6,011 bases of DNA from Wenzhouxiangella sp. (GTDB lineage Bacteria > Pseudomonadota > Gammaproteobacteria > Xanthomonadales > Wenzhouxiangellaceae). The notes under the pieces are model-generated. The model saw only the letters and a program-made list of their open reading frames with translations, did no database searches and was not told the DNA's origin. The position numbers and the translations under genes are program-made. The stretch spans positions 1 to 6,011 of the forward strand of contig SKIE01000212.1 of assembly GCA_007116585.1 (NCBI GenBank), in the 5' to 3' direction. This document shows, in pieces, positions 1 through 5,932 of this stretch; position 1 is the first letter of the stretch; the number at the start of each line of letters is the position of its first letter.

Positions 1-274
1 CATGCGGCAGATAGGCCGAGCCGTCGACAAACTGAAAGCAGCGCGGCAACGGCGCGGCCAGCGTCGACGGGTCCAGGTCGAAGATGTCTTCGACCGTCCC
101 GGCGTTGAGTTCGTCATAGAGTGCATTCAGCCTCGGGGCGAGATGATCCCATTGGTCCAGGGCGCTTTGCAGGCTGCCGGCGATACCGTCGGCGCGCACG
201 GCGCGGTGCAAATCGCGGCTGACCACGATCAACGTGCCGTCGCGGCCGCCTTGTTTCAGCGTAGCCAGTTTCAT
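1..274 (-). CDS. fahA: Fumarylacetoacetate hydrolase, N-terminal part (cut by window edge)
   Basis: Last enzyme of tyrosine/homogentisate catabolism: hydrolyses fumarylacetoacetate to fumarate and acetoacetate in the cytoplasm. Only the first 91 codons are present. The translation begins MKLATLKQGGRDGTLIVVSR and continues through QSALDQWDHLAPRLNALYDELNAG to PLPRCFQFVDGSAYLPH. This matches the N-terminal domain (FAA_hydrolase_N_2 type) of the roughly 330-residue bacterial FAH proteins. The metal-binding catalytic domain lies outside the window, so catalytic residues cannot be checked. The ATG at 274 overlaps the stop codon of the upstream dioxygenase gene as ATGA (271-274), so translation is probably coupled and the gene belongs to the hpd-hmgA operon. 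Family assignment rests on remembered sequence similarity plus context. A catechol-pathway FAA hydrolase is the main alternative, made unlikely by the neighbours. Confidence 0.88.
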   Translation of the reverse strand, partial: MKLATLKQGGRDGTLIVVSRDLHRAVRADGIAGSLQSALDQWDHLAPRLNALYDELNAGTVEDIFDLDPSTLAAPLPRCFQFVDGSAYLPH

Positions 275-1398
275 GGTTTGGGTTTCCAGCTGTCGACGTA
301 GCCGGTCCATTCGATCTGAGCGGCGTTGTCGGTGACTTCCAGCGCATCGCGCGTGTCGATCATGACGGCGACTTCCTCGGTGGCTTCGGCCTTGGGCGTA
401 AAAGCGTTGTTCAGCGCTTTCGGGTGCGGGCCGTGGGTGAAGCCGCAGGGATGCAGGGTCATCATGCCCGGGTGGATGTTGTCGCGCGAGAAAAAGTTGC
501 CGGCGTGGTAGAAGATCAGTTCGTCATAATCGTCGTTGTTGTGGAAAAACGGCACTTTGAGCGCGCCGGGGTCGGTCTCGAACGGACGCGGAACAAATGT
601 GCAGATGACGAAGCGATTGCCCAGGAATGTCGTGTGCGCCGAAGGCGGCAGGTGCACCCGATGACTCATCAACGGGCGGATATCGCGCCAGTTGACCTTG
701 ACCGACACCAGGTCGCCTTTCCAGCCGACCGCGTCGAGCGGGTTGAACGGATAGGTGATGGTCGAGAGGCGATGGCGCCGCTTGACCACCACTTTCCAGG
801 TGGCGTCATTTTGCTGGGCGCGGAACGCGTCGTTGATTTCGGGTGTGTCGAGAACGCCGGGATCAAAAATCGCGTGCGGCCCGACCAGGCCTTTTTCCGG
901 CAGCATGTAGCTGGCGTTCGTCGCTTCGACCAACAGGATCTCGACGGCCTGTTCAGACTCGATGCGCCACATCGTGCCGCGCGGCAGGACGATATAGTCG
1001 CCGTCGCGGAAGGCCATATGTCCGTAATCACAAAACAGATCCCCTGAACCGCGGTGGATGAACAGCAGTTCGTCGCCGTCGGAGTTGCGGGCAAGATCCG
1101 GCATGTTGCCCGGGCAGGTCCAGCTGCGAATCCGAGTGTGGGCGTTGTGCATGAGTTCGGAGGCGTCCCACGGCGAGGCGCCCTGCGGTGCCAGTTGGGT
1201 TGTATCGAACGCCCGCGGTCGCAGCGGCCCTTCGAAATCCACCCAGCCGGTGGGCGGATGGCTGTGGTACATATGCGAGGCAGGGCCGAAAAACCCTTCC
1301 TTGCCGAGTTCGCGCTCGAAAGTGCCCTCCGGCAGGTCACAGTGTGCCTGCCGGCTGGCGCGTCCTTCCAGTTTTGGGTGGCTGATCCATTTCTTCAT
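271..1398 (-). CDS. hmgA: Homogentisate 1,2-dioxygenase, short bacterial type
   Basis: Fe(II) ring-cleaving dioxygenase that opens homogentisate to maleylacetoacetate with O2. The 375-residue product has two cupin-like halves. The N-terminal half shows DGDELLFIHRGSGDLFCDYG (about 108-126) and the GDYIVLPRGTMWRIE strand (133-147). The C-terminal half shows PFFHNNDDYDELIFYHAGNF (283-302) and GFTHGPHP (319-326). By analogy with human HGD (ligands His335, Glu341, His371), the likely iron ligands are His286, Glu293 and His322. The His-Glu spacing is 7 here and 6 in the human enzyme, so the Glu assignment is inferred. The protein is about 70 residues shorter than the human enzyme (445) and resembles the shorter HmgA class annotated in marine gammaproteobacteria. 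The ATG at 1398 has an AGG ribosome-binding core at 1406-1408. It lies 51 bp downstream of hpd and overlaps fahA by 4 nt. There is no frameshift and no missing block. Confidence 0.9.
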   Translation of the reverse strand: MKKWISHPKLEGRASRQAHCDLPEGTFERELGKEGFFGPASHMYHSHPPTGWVDFEGPLRPRAFDTTQLAPQGASPWDASELMHNAHTRIRSWTCPGNMPDLARNSDGDELLFIHRGSGDLFCDYGHMAFRDGDYIVLPRGTMWRIESEQAVEILLVEATNASYMLPEKGLVGPHAIFDPGVLDTPEINDAFRAQQNDATWKVVVKRRHRLSTITYPFNPLDAVGWKGDLVSVKVNWRDIRPLMSHRVHLPPSAHTTFLGNRFVICTFVPRPFETDPGALKVPFFHNNDDYDELIFYHAGNFFSRDNIHPGMMTLHPCGFTHGPHPKALNNAFTPKAEATEEVAVMIDTRDALEVTDNAAQIEWTGYVDSWKPKP

Positions 1399-1449
1399 AA
1401 GTGAACCTGTGCGGTGATTGGGTGGCCGTCTCGGGAGCCGGGGTGCTGA

Positions 1450-2493
1450 TTACAGGACGCCGCGTTGTTGCTGATCGCGCTCGATGGCTTCGAACAGCGC
1501 CTGGAAGTTGCCTTCGCCGAAGCCTGAGTTGCCCTTGCGCTGGATGATTTCGAAAAAGATCGGGCCTACGTTGGTCTGGGTGAAGATCTGCAGCAGTTGC
1601 TTGTCGGGTTGCTGGCGATCGGCATCAATCAGGATCTTGTTTTTTCGCATGCGCGCCAGATCTTCGCCGTGGTTCGGGATGCGTTTCTCGATGACATCAA
1701 AGTACGTGTCCGGCGTGGCCAGGAAATCAATGCCGTTGGCGCGCAGCGTCTCGACCGTCTCATAAATGTTGTCGGTGTAGAGCGCAATGTGCTGCACACC
1801 CTCGCCGGCGTACTGATCCAGATATTCATTGATCTGGCTTTTGGCGTCCTCCGATTCGTTGATCGGTATCGAGATGTTGCCATTGGGTGCGGTCATGGCC
1901 TGGGAACGCAGCCCGGTCTGTGCACCCTTGATATCAAAGTACTTGACCTCGTAGAAGCCAAAATGTTTTTCATAAAACGAAGCCCAAAGTTCCATGTTGC
2001 CGTTGAACACGTTGTGGGTCAGATGGTCGATGAACGTCATGCCGGCACCGCCGGGATGACGGTCGACGTCCGGATCGAACTCGAATTCGCGCTCCAGGTC
2101 CTCGCGCGAGCCGGTCAGGTACAAGGCGCTGCCGCCGATGCCTTCCAGGCAGGGCAGGTCCAGCGGCAGTTCGGCGTCGGCCGGGAGAGTGCGGGCACCC
2201 CGGGCAATCGCTTCACGGCGAACCCGTTCGGGATCACTGACGCGCAGCGCAAAGCCGGTGCAGGCCGGGCCGTGGGCGGCGGCAAAGGCGCTGGCGAAGG
2301 AGTCGGGCATTTCATTGACCAGAAAGTTGATGCCGCCCTGCCGGTATAGCGTGACCGGCCGGGAGCGATGCCGGGCAACCGGCGTGAAGCCGAGCTTCTG
2401 GAACAAATGGTGCAGCAGGCTGGGGTCGGGCGCGGCAAACTCGATGAACTCGAATTGCTGAACACCTGCAGGGTCAGGGTGATGATCTGGCAT
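1450..2493 (-). CDS. hpd: 4-hydroxyphenylpyruvate dioxygenase
   Basis: Non-haem Fe(II) enzyme converting 4-hydroxyphenylpyruvate (from tyrosine transamination) to homogentisate with decarboxylation and ring hydroxylation. The 347-residue length fits bacterial HPPD (about 350-360). The N-terminal half (about 12-140) is the degenerate vicinal-oxygen-chelate domain, which lacks metal ligands. The C-terminal half carries the 2-His-1-Glu triad: His157 in FIDHLTHNV, His235 in GVQHIALYT and Glu315 in PIFFEIIQR. The conserved C-terminal helix that closes the active site is present (GFGEGNFQALFEAIERDQ, 324-341, ending RGVL). The start at 2493 is supported by GGAG at 2500-2503, 6 nt upstream. First gene of the leftward hpd-hmgA-fahA operon, read from the promoter at 2530-2558. 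Hydroxymandelate synthase shares the fold, but the context with hmgA and fahA argues for HPPD. Confidence 0.96.
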   Translation of the reverse strand: MPDHHPDPAGVQQFEFIEFAAPDPSLLHHLFQKLGFTPVARHRSRPVTLYRQGGINFLVNEMPDSFASAFAAAHGPACTGFALRVSDPERVRREAIARGARTLPADAELPLDLPCLEGIGGSALYLTGSREDLEREFEFDPDVDRHPGGAGMTFIDHLTHNVFNGNMELWASFYEKHFGFYEVKYFDIKGAQTGLRSQAMTAPNGNISIPINESEDAKSQINEYLDQYAGEGVQHIALYTDNIYETVETLRANGIDFLATPDTYFDVIEKRIPNHGEDLARMRKNKILIDADRQQPDKQLLQIFTQTNVGPIFFEIIQRKGNSGFGEGNFQALFEAIERDQQQRGVL

Positions 2494-2499
2494 GATTCA

Positions 2500-2503
2500 C
2501 TCC
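2500..2503 (-). promoter_or_regulatory. Ribosome-binding site of hpd
   Basis: GGAG on the minus strand, 6 nt before the ATG at 2493. It is the clearest Shine-Dalgarno sequence in the catabolic operon and fixes the hpd start. Confidence 0.75.
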
Positions 2504-2519
2504 GTAGTTTCGGCTTGTG

Positions 2520-2548
2520 TTGACTCCAGATATTAGTTACATTTGAAA
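2520..2548 (+). promoter_or_regulatory. Weak candidate promoter for marR
   Basis: TTGACT (2520-2525) and TTGAAA (2543-2548) are 17 nt apart on the plus strand. The -35 is good but the -10 matches only three of six consensus bases. If used, it would be embedded in the same palindrome as the hpd promoter, giving autoregulation. No better plus-strand promoter is visible between 2494 and 2583. Confidence 0.25.
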
Positions 2549-2558
2549 CTAATGGCAA
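2530..2558 (-). promoter_or_regulatory. Sigma70-type promoter of the hpd-hmgA-fahA operon
   Basis: Read on the minus strand, TTGCCA (2553-2558) and TAATAT (2530-2535) are separated by exactly 17 nt. These are good -35 and -10 matches at optimal spacing. Transcription would start around 2523, giving a leader of about 30 nt with GGAG before the hpd ATG. The spacer is occupied by the palindrome at 2532-2553, so a bound regulator would block RNA polymerase directly. Inferred from sequence only. Confidence 0.7.
2532..2553. promoter_or_regulatory. 22-bp palindromic operator, probable MarR-family binding site
   Basis: Near-perfect inverted repeat: outer arms ATTAGTT and AACTAAT (7 bp, all paired), then one mismatched pair, then CA/TG paired around a TT centre. 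In total 9 of 11 symmetric pairs match. It is AT-rich in an otherwise GC-rich window and lies in the 90-bp spacer between the divergent marR and hpd starts. It overlaps both the -35 and -10 elements of the hpd promoter. Length and position fit operators of dimeric MarR proteins, which usually bind 16-22 bp palindromes near their own gene. The regulator at 2584-3030 is the obvious candidate partner. Confidence 0.75.
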
Positions 2559-2583
2559 GCATGCACCCGGGTGATGTGATTCC

Positions 2584-3030
2584 ATGATCAAGCTGGAGGA
2601 GTTTCTGCCCTACCGGCTCTCTGTTCTGGCCAACCAGGTGAGCCGCGGCATCGCCGGCACCTATTCCGAGCGCTTTGGTCTGTCGATTACCGAATGGCGG
2701 GTCATTGCCATCCTTGGCCGGTTCGACAATATTCCTGCTTCGGCGGTGGCTGCACGCTCGGCCATGGACAAGGTCGCCATCAGTCGAGCCGTCCGCCGAC
2801 TGCTCGATCTCGGTTTGATTTGCCGTCAGGAGGGGCGCAACGACCGGCGCTCGAAACCACTGGCGCTGACTCATTCCGGGCGCGAGGTTTACCGGGCGAT
2901 TGCGCCTGCCGCACTGGCCTTCGAGGCAAAACTGCTGGCCGCGCTCAGCGTCGAGGAGCGTAAGAGGCTGGACCTGATTATTGACAAGCTGATGGCCGCT
3001 GTTGATGAGAGCGACCGAGCGGGTGAATAG
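2584..3030 (+). CDS. MarR-family transcriptional regulator, likely of tyrosine catabolism
   Basis: Cytoplasmic winged-helix DNA-binding protein of 148 residues, the usual MarR length. Helix 1 of the dimerisation region is EEFLPYRLSVLANQVSRGI (about 5-23). The winged helix-turn-helix runs from about 31 to 97: TEWRVIAILGRF (36-47), recognition helix around DKVAISRAVRRLLDLGLI (62-79), and the wing with the family-typical DRR at 87-89 followed by LALTHSGR. C-terminal dimerisation helices cover about 101-145. The start is set by an in-frame TGA at 2572 with no ATG, GTG or TTG between it and 2584. No strong Shine-Dalgarno precedes it. The gene is divergent from hpd with a palindrome between, so local repression of the catabolic operon relieved by a pathway intermediate is inferred; the ligand cannot be read from sequence. 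Its 3' end overlaps truC. Confidence 0.92.
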   Translation: MIKLEEFLPYRLSVLANQVSRGIAGTYSERFGLSITEWRVIAILGRFDNIPASAVAARSAMDKVAISRAVRRLLDLGLICRQEGRNDRRSKPLALTHSGREVYRAIAPAALAFEAKLLAALSVEERKRLDLIIDKLMAAVDESDRAGE

Positions 3031-3739
3031 GGAAGGTTGTCAGGCCGAGGCCCTGACGGTTTTGTACCAGGATCGCTGGCTTTGTGCCATCGACAAGCCC
3101 TGCGGCCTGCTGGTGCACAAGAGCGCGCGCGGTGACGACCGGGTCTTTGCCATGCAGATGCTGCGTGATCAGCTGGGCCAGAAAGTCTGGCCGGTGCACC
3201 GCCTGGATCGAGCCACGTCCGGCGTTTTGTTGTTTGCGCTGGATACCGGGACTGCAGCGGCCGTCGGCCAGCAGATCATGGCCCGTTCGGTCGACAAGCA
3301 GTACCTGGCGGTAGCACGCGGACATACCGAGCTGGACGGCTGCATCGACAAGGCCCTTGCAACCGGTGATCGTCGGGCAGAGCAGCCGGCGCTTACGGAC
3401 TACCGGCGATTGGCCACCATGGAACTGCCGATTCCGATCGGCCGCTATGCCAGCGCCCGCTACTCGCTGGTCGAGGTGTTTCCGCACACCGGCCGCACTC
3501 ACCAGATCCGTCGCCATTTCAAGCACATTTTTCATCCGCTTGTCGGCGATACCACCTATGGCGAAGGCCGCCACAACCGGCTTTTTCGGACGGAGTTCGC
3601 CTGTCACCGGTTGCTGCTGCACGCCGCTGAACTGCGACTGGCGCATCCGCATACCCACGAGCCACTGTGCCTGCAGGCGCCACTGAGCGGTGCTTTTGCC
3701 CGGATTAAGCGGCTGTTTACGGCGACCGGCCTGCCATAA
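3005..3739 (+). CDS. truC: tRNA pseudouridine synthase C (RluA family)
   Basis: Isomerises uridine 65 in the T-stem of certain tRNAs (tRNA-Asp and tRNA-Ile in E. coli) to pseudouridine. The 244-residue product follows E. coli TruC closely: LYQDRWLCAIDKPCGLLVH near the start (about 20-38), catalytic motif HRLDRATSGVLL (65-76) with Asp68 as nucleophile, then DYRRLATMELPIPIGRY (132-148), HTGRTHQIRRH (161-171), HPLVGDTTYG (177-186) and LLLHAAEL (203-210). It has no S4 domain, as expected for TruC. The family start aligns about 16 residues in. An adjacent TTG (3002) and an in-frame GTG at 3023 are alternative starts, and none has a clear Shine-Dalgarno. With ATG 3005 the gene overlaps marR by 26 nt, implying co-transcription. 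RluA or RluC paralogues are less likely given the TruC-specific blocks. Confidence 0.9.
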   Translation: MRATERVNREGCQAEALTVLYQDRWLCAIDKPCGLLVHKSARGDDRVFAMQMLRDQLGQKVWPVHRLDRATSGVLLFALDTGTAAAVGQQIMARSVDKQYLAVARGHTELDGCIDKALATGDRRAEQPALTDYRRLATMELPIPIGRYASARYSLVEVFPHTGRTHQIRRHFKHIFHPLVGDTTYGEGRHNRLFRTEFACHRLLLHAAELRLAHPHTHEPLCLQAPLSGAFARIKRLFTATGLP

Positions 3740-3785
3740 TGGCCTTTGAGACGGAAACATTGACGTACCGGGTGCCTTACCCACT

Positions 3786-3789
3786 GGAG
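3786..3789 (+). promoter_or_regulatory. Ribosome-binding site of the M14 peptidase
   Basis: GGAG followed by AAAGC, 5 nt before the ATG at 3795. Strong Shine-Dalgarno that decides this start and allows independent translation after truC. Confidence 0.7.
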
Positions 3790-3794
3790 AAAGC

Positions 3795-4937
3795 ATGAGT
3801 CTGAGTATTCACAGCCGCTTTGACAGCGGCAATATCGAAGTCCTGGCGGCAGAGCGCGCCGACGACATCCGCCTGCGCATCCGGCCCGATGCAGGCGATC
3901 GACACTTTCAGTGGTTTTTCTTTCAGGTGGCCAATGCGGCGGGCCAGGCCTGCCGGATGACCATCGAGAACGCGGGCCAGGCTTCTTATCCGGACGGGTT
4001 TCGCGATTATCAGGCCGTGTGTTCGAGTGATGGCGCGGAGTGGCGTCGGGTACCGACCGGTTTTGACGGGGAAAAACTGGTGATTGAACACACACCGGAA
4101 ACGAACTCGGTCTATTTCGCGTACTTCGCCCCCTACAGCCTGGCCCGCCACGAGCAGCTGATCGCCGACGCGCAGCGTCACGAGCAGGTTCAGGTGGAGA
4201 GCCTGTGTACCACGCCGGATGGTCACCCGCATACCCTGCTGACCATCGGCGAGCAGGCTGCCGGCAAAAAGCAGCTCTGGATCACGGCCCGACAGCATCC
4301 GGGCGAGACCATGGCCGAGTGGTGGGTCGAAGGCTTTCTGGAGCGCTTGCTGGACGACGATGACCCGGTCGCCCGTGCCCTGCTGGATCAGGCGGTGGTT
4401 TACCTGGTGCCGAACATGTGTATTGACGGGGCCGTTCGCGGGCATTTGCGCTGCAACGCAGCAGGCCGAAACCTCAACCGGGAGTGGCGTGATCCTTGCT
4501 CGGAGGCATCACCCGAGGTGTTCTACGTGGTCGAGCGCATGCAGCAGACCGGCGTGGATTTCTCGCTGGACGTCCACGGTGACGAGGCCCTGCCCTACAA
4601 CTTCATCGCCGGACCCGAAGGCGTGGCCAGCTGGAACGCGGAACGCCAGGCCGAGCTGGATGCCTTCAAGCAACTTCTGGCCACGATCAGTCCGGACTTC
4701 CAGACCGAACATGGTTATGAGGTCGATGCGCCCGGCTCGGCCGATCTGCGCAAATGTTCCGACTATGTGGCTGAGCGCTTCGGCTGTCTCGCCGTGACCC
4801 TGGAAATGCCGTTCAAGGACTCCGCCATCACGCCCATGCCGGATACGGGCTGGAGCCCGGGCCGCAGTTATCACCTGGGTCGAGCGTGTGTGGACGCGAT
4901 CTGGCAGTGGTTGAATCGGATGGCGGCTACCAGATAG
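3795..4937 (+). CDS. M14-family zinc carboxypeptidase, cytosolic carboxypeptidase (CCP)-like
   Basis: Metallo-carboxypeptidase of 380 residues with no signal peptide, so probably cytoplasmic. An N-terminal beta-rich domain (about 1-130) includes HFQWFFFQVANA (37-48) and ends in VYFAYFAPYSLARHEQLI, the hallmark N-domain of CCP/Nna1-like enzymes. The catalytic domain follows. Zinc ligands are His168 and Glu171 in RQHPGETMAEWW, and His261 in SLDVHGDE. Substrate-binding residues correspond to LRCNAAGRNLNREW (218-231; Arg219, Asn228, Arg229, by analogy with Arg127/Asn144/Arg145 of carboxypeptidase A). The catalytic glutamate is probably Glu337 in TLEMPF. All key residues are present, so activity is expected. 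Eukaryotic CCPs remove glutamates from tubulin; the bacterial substrates are unclear to me. It lies 55 bp after truC without an evident terminator. The last 67 bp are antisense to the MASE1 gene. Confidence 0.9.
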   Translation: MSLSIHSRFDSGNIEVLAAERADDIRLRIRPDAGDRHFQWFFFQVANAAGQACRMTIENAGQASYPDGFRDYQAVCSSDGAEWRRVPTGFDGEKLVIEHTPETNSVYFAYFAPYSLARHEQLIADAQRHEQVQVESLCTTPDGHPHTLLTIGEQAAGKKQLWITARQHPGETMAEWWVEGFLERLLDDDDPVARALLDQAVVYLVPNMCIDGAVRGHLRCNAAGRNLNREWRDPCSEASPEVFYVVERMQQTGVDFSLDVHGDEALPYNFIAGPEGVASWNAERQAELDAFKQLLATISPDFQTEHGYEVDAPGSADLRKCSDYVAERFGCLAVTLEMPFKDSAITPMPDTGWSPGRSYHLGRACVDAIWQWLNRMAATR

Positions 4938-5908
4938 CTGATCACCGCCGCGGTGATCACCAGCGCCTGCAGATGCCAGGCCTGGTCGGCCAGTCCGGCC
5001 AGTCCTACAATGCCTGCCACGAGCACGCTGAAAGATGTGACGGTCAGCAGGGCGGTTGCCTCGTGTTCGGTCCATGCGATCCACAGCAGCGCCGGCAGGC
5101 AGACCAGCCAGGGCAGCAGCGGCCCGACTGGCGCACCGATCCGGGGCATTGCCAATACCGAAATCAGGGTCAGTGTGGCCAGAATCGCCAGCTTCGGCAG
5201 TGCCTGCGGCACGGCATCCAACCATTGTTCGCGGCCCTGCGGGAGCAGAGACGGCAGGTACAGTCCGTCCTGCCTCGCCCAGCGGGCCAACAAGGCGGCC
5301 AGCAGCGGGGCAACGGTAATCAGGCCGGCAAAGTCACCGATCCAGCGCAGAATGATCAGCGGCTGCAGGCTGGACCAGTCGGACATCCCGCTCCAGGCCA
5401 GACTCAAAGCGCCCAGTCCAGCGGTCGCTGCGGTCGCAACCAGACCGGCCACGATAAACCAGAGCACGTTGGCAACCGGCTGATGGCGGAGACTTTCGGC
5501 GCCTCGCCGGCGCAGCATCACGGCAATGGCGGCATAGGCCAGCGTATGGCTCAGAGCAAACGCCGCCCCGGCCAGTATCACGTCGATGGTGCCAAGACCG
5601 CGTGGGGCAGCCTGGTCGGCCAGTAGGGTGACGACCAGGCAGCCCAGCCATAGCGGCGGTAGTGCGCGCAGTCCAATGACCAGCACGGCGGCAAACGTGA
5701 CGCCGGCAGGCGGAAACCACAGACTCGTGTTGGGCGCGTACTCGAACAGCGCTGCGGCACCGAAGCCCATCATCCAGGCGCCGAAAATCGTGAGTTGCAG
5801 CGGCAGTTCGTCGGCCCATCGCTGCAGGCCGGAAGGTTGTTCGTCGGAGCTTGGGTTCAAGGGACGGACTTTGGCCGGAACTAGGGGTATTGAGCAGCGC
5901 GGAACCAT
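4871..5908 (-). CDS. Stand-alone MASE1-domain integral membrane protein
   Basis: Inner-membrane protein of 345 residues with about eight or nine hydrophobic segments (numbered from ATG 5908): roughly 37-55, 69-97 (possibly two), 108-132, 145-172, 189-208, 237-254, 261-279, 286-306 and 313-330. MASE1 hallmarks are visible: NTSLWFPPAGVTFAAVLVIG (61-80), then LPPLWLGCLVVTLLAD, and RWIGDFAGLITVAPLLAALL (188-207). MASE1 normally forms the membrane sensor of histidine kinases and diguanylate cyclases. Here the protein stops about 15 residues after the last membrane segment, with no PAS, GGDEF, EAL or kinase domain. The start is uncertain. ATG 5908 has only a closely placed AGG, and a TTG at 5932 would add eight residues. 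A promoter-like TTGACG-17 nt-TATGGT overlaps both (5904-5932), which could mean a start further in. Its 3' end overlaps the peptidase gene tail to tail. Signal and function unknown. Confidence 0.8.
   Translation of the reverse strand: MVPRCSIPLVPAKVRPLNPSSDEQPSGLQRWADELPLQLTIFGAWMMGFGAAALFEYAPNTSLWFPPAGVTFAAVLVIGLRALPPLWLGCLVVTLLADQAAPRGLGTIDVILAGAAFALSHTLAYAAIAVMLRRRGAESLRHQPVANVLWFIVAGLVATAATAGLGALSLAWSGMSDWSSLQPLIILRWIGDFAGLITVAPLLAALLARWARQDGLYLPSLLPQGREQWLDAVPQALPKLAILATLTLISVLAMPRIGAPVGPLLPWLVCLPALLWIAWTEHEATALLTVTSFSVLVAGIVGLAGLADQAWHLQALVITAAVISYLVAAIRFNHCQIASTHARPR
4939..4959. repeat. Perfect inverted repeat (9-bp arms) just after the peptidase stop codon
   Basis: TGATCACCG, a CCG loop, then CGGTGATCA. 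It begins 1 nt after the peptidase stop codon TAG at 4935-4937 and would form a stable GC-containing hairpin at the 3' end of that mRNA. No T-run follows on either strand, so it is not a canonical intrinsic terminator. It is also inside the MASE1 coding sequence, where it encodes the duplicated Val-Ile pairs of LVITAAVIS, so it may be partly a coding by-product. Confidence 0.6.
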
Positions 5909-5932
5909 ACCTGCGCATGTGATGTTCGTCAA
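5904..5932 (-). promoter_or_regulatory. Candidate promoter for the MASE1 gene
   Basis: On the minus strand, TTGACG (5927-5932) and TATGGT (5904-5909) are 17 nt apart, with five of six and four of six consensus matches. It covers the two most upstream possible start codons of the MASE1 gene. If it is the real promoter, translation must begin downstream, for example at the TTG at 5860, which has no clear ribosome-binding site. It competes with the read-through model from an upstream gene. Confidence 0.3.

Noticed and set aside
424..1047. Plus-strand open frame of 207 codons opposite hmgA
   Set aside because: Antisense shadow of a clear dioxygenase gene. The translation is rich in Arg and Val without a recognisable domain, as expected from GC-rich codon bias.
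1399..1449. Possible promoter or terminator between hpd and hmgA
   Set aside because: The 51-bp GC-rich gap shows no convincing -10/-35 pair, no copy of the operator palindrome and no strong stem-loop with a T-tract, so the two genes are most simply one transcript.
1597..2349. Plus-strand open frame of 250 codons opposite hpd
   Set aside because: Lies entirely antisense to HPPD, whose metal ligands and C-terminal helix are intact. No family resemblance or ribosome-binding site.
3733..3743. Short inverted repeat GCCAT-A-ATGGC across the truC stop codon
   Set aside because: Only 5-bp arms with a 1-nt loop and no T-run; not a credible terminator.
3740..3794. TTGACG at 3760-3765 as a -35 element for the peptidase gene
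   Set aside because: No -10-like hexamer follows at 16-18 nt; the sequence at that distance is the ribosome-binding site.
2978..3796. Minus-strand open frame of 272 codons opposite truC
   Set aside because: Shadow of truC, which carries the catalytic HRLDR motif. The antisense product has no recognisable fold signature.
3777..4445. Minus-strand open frame of 222 codons opposite the peptidase gene
   Set aside because: Antisense to the CCP N-domain and zinc motif; low-complexity-like composition and no supporting signals.
4886..5626. Plus-strand open frame of 246 codons rich in Gln and Gly
   Set aside because: The repetitive look (many QSGQ/GNGNQ-type runs) comes from the antisense of Leu/Ala/Pro-rich membrane helices of the MASE1 protein, not from a real repeat protein.
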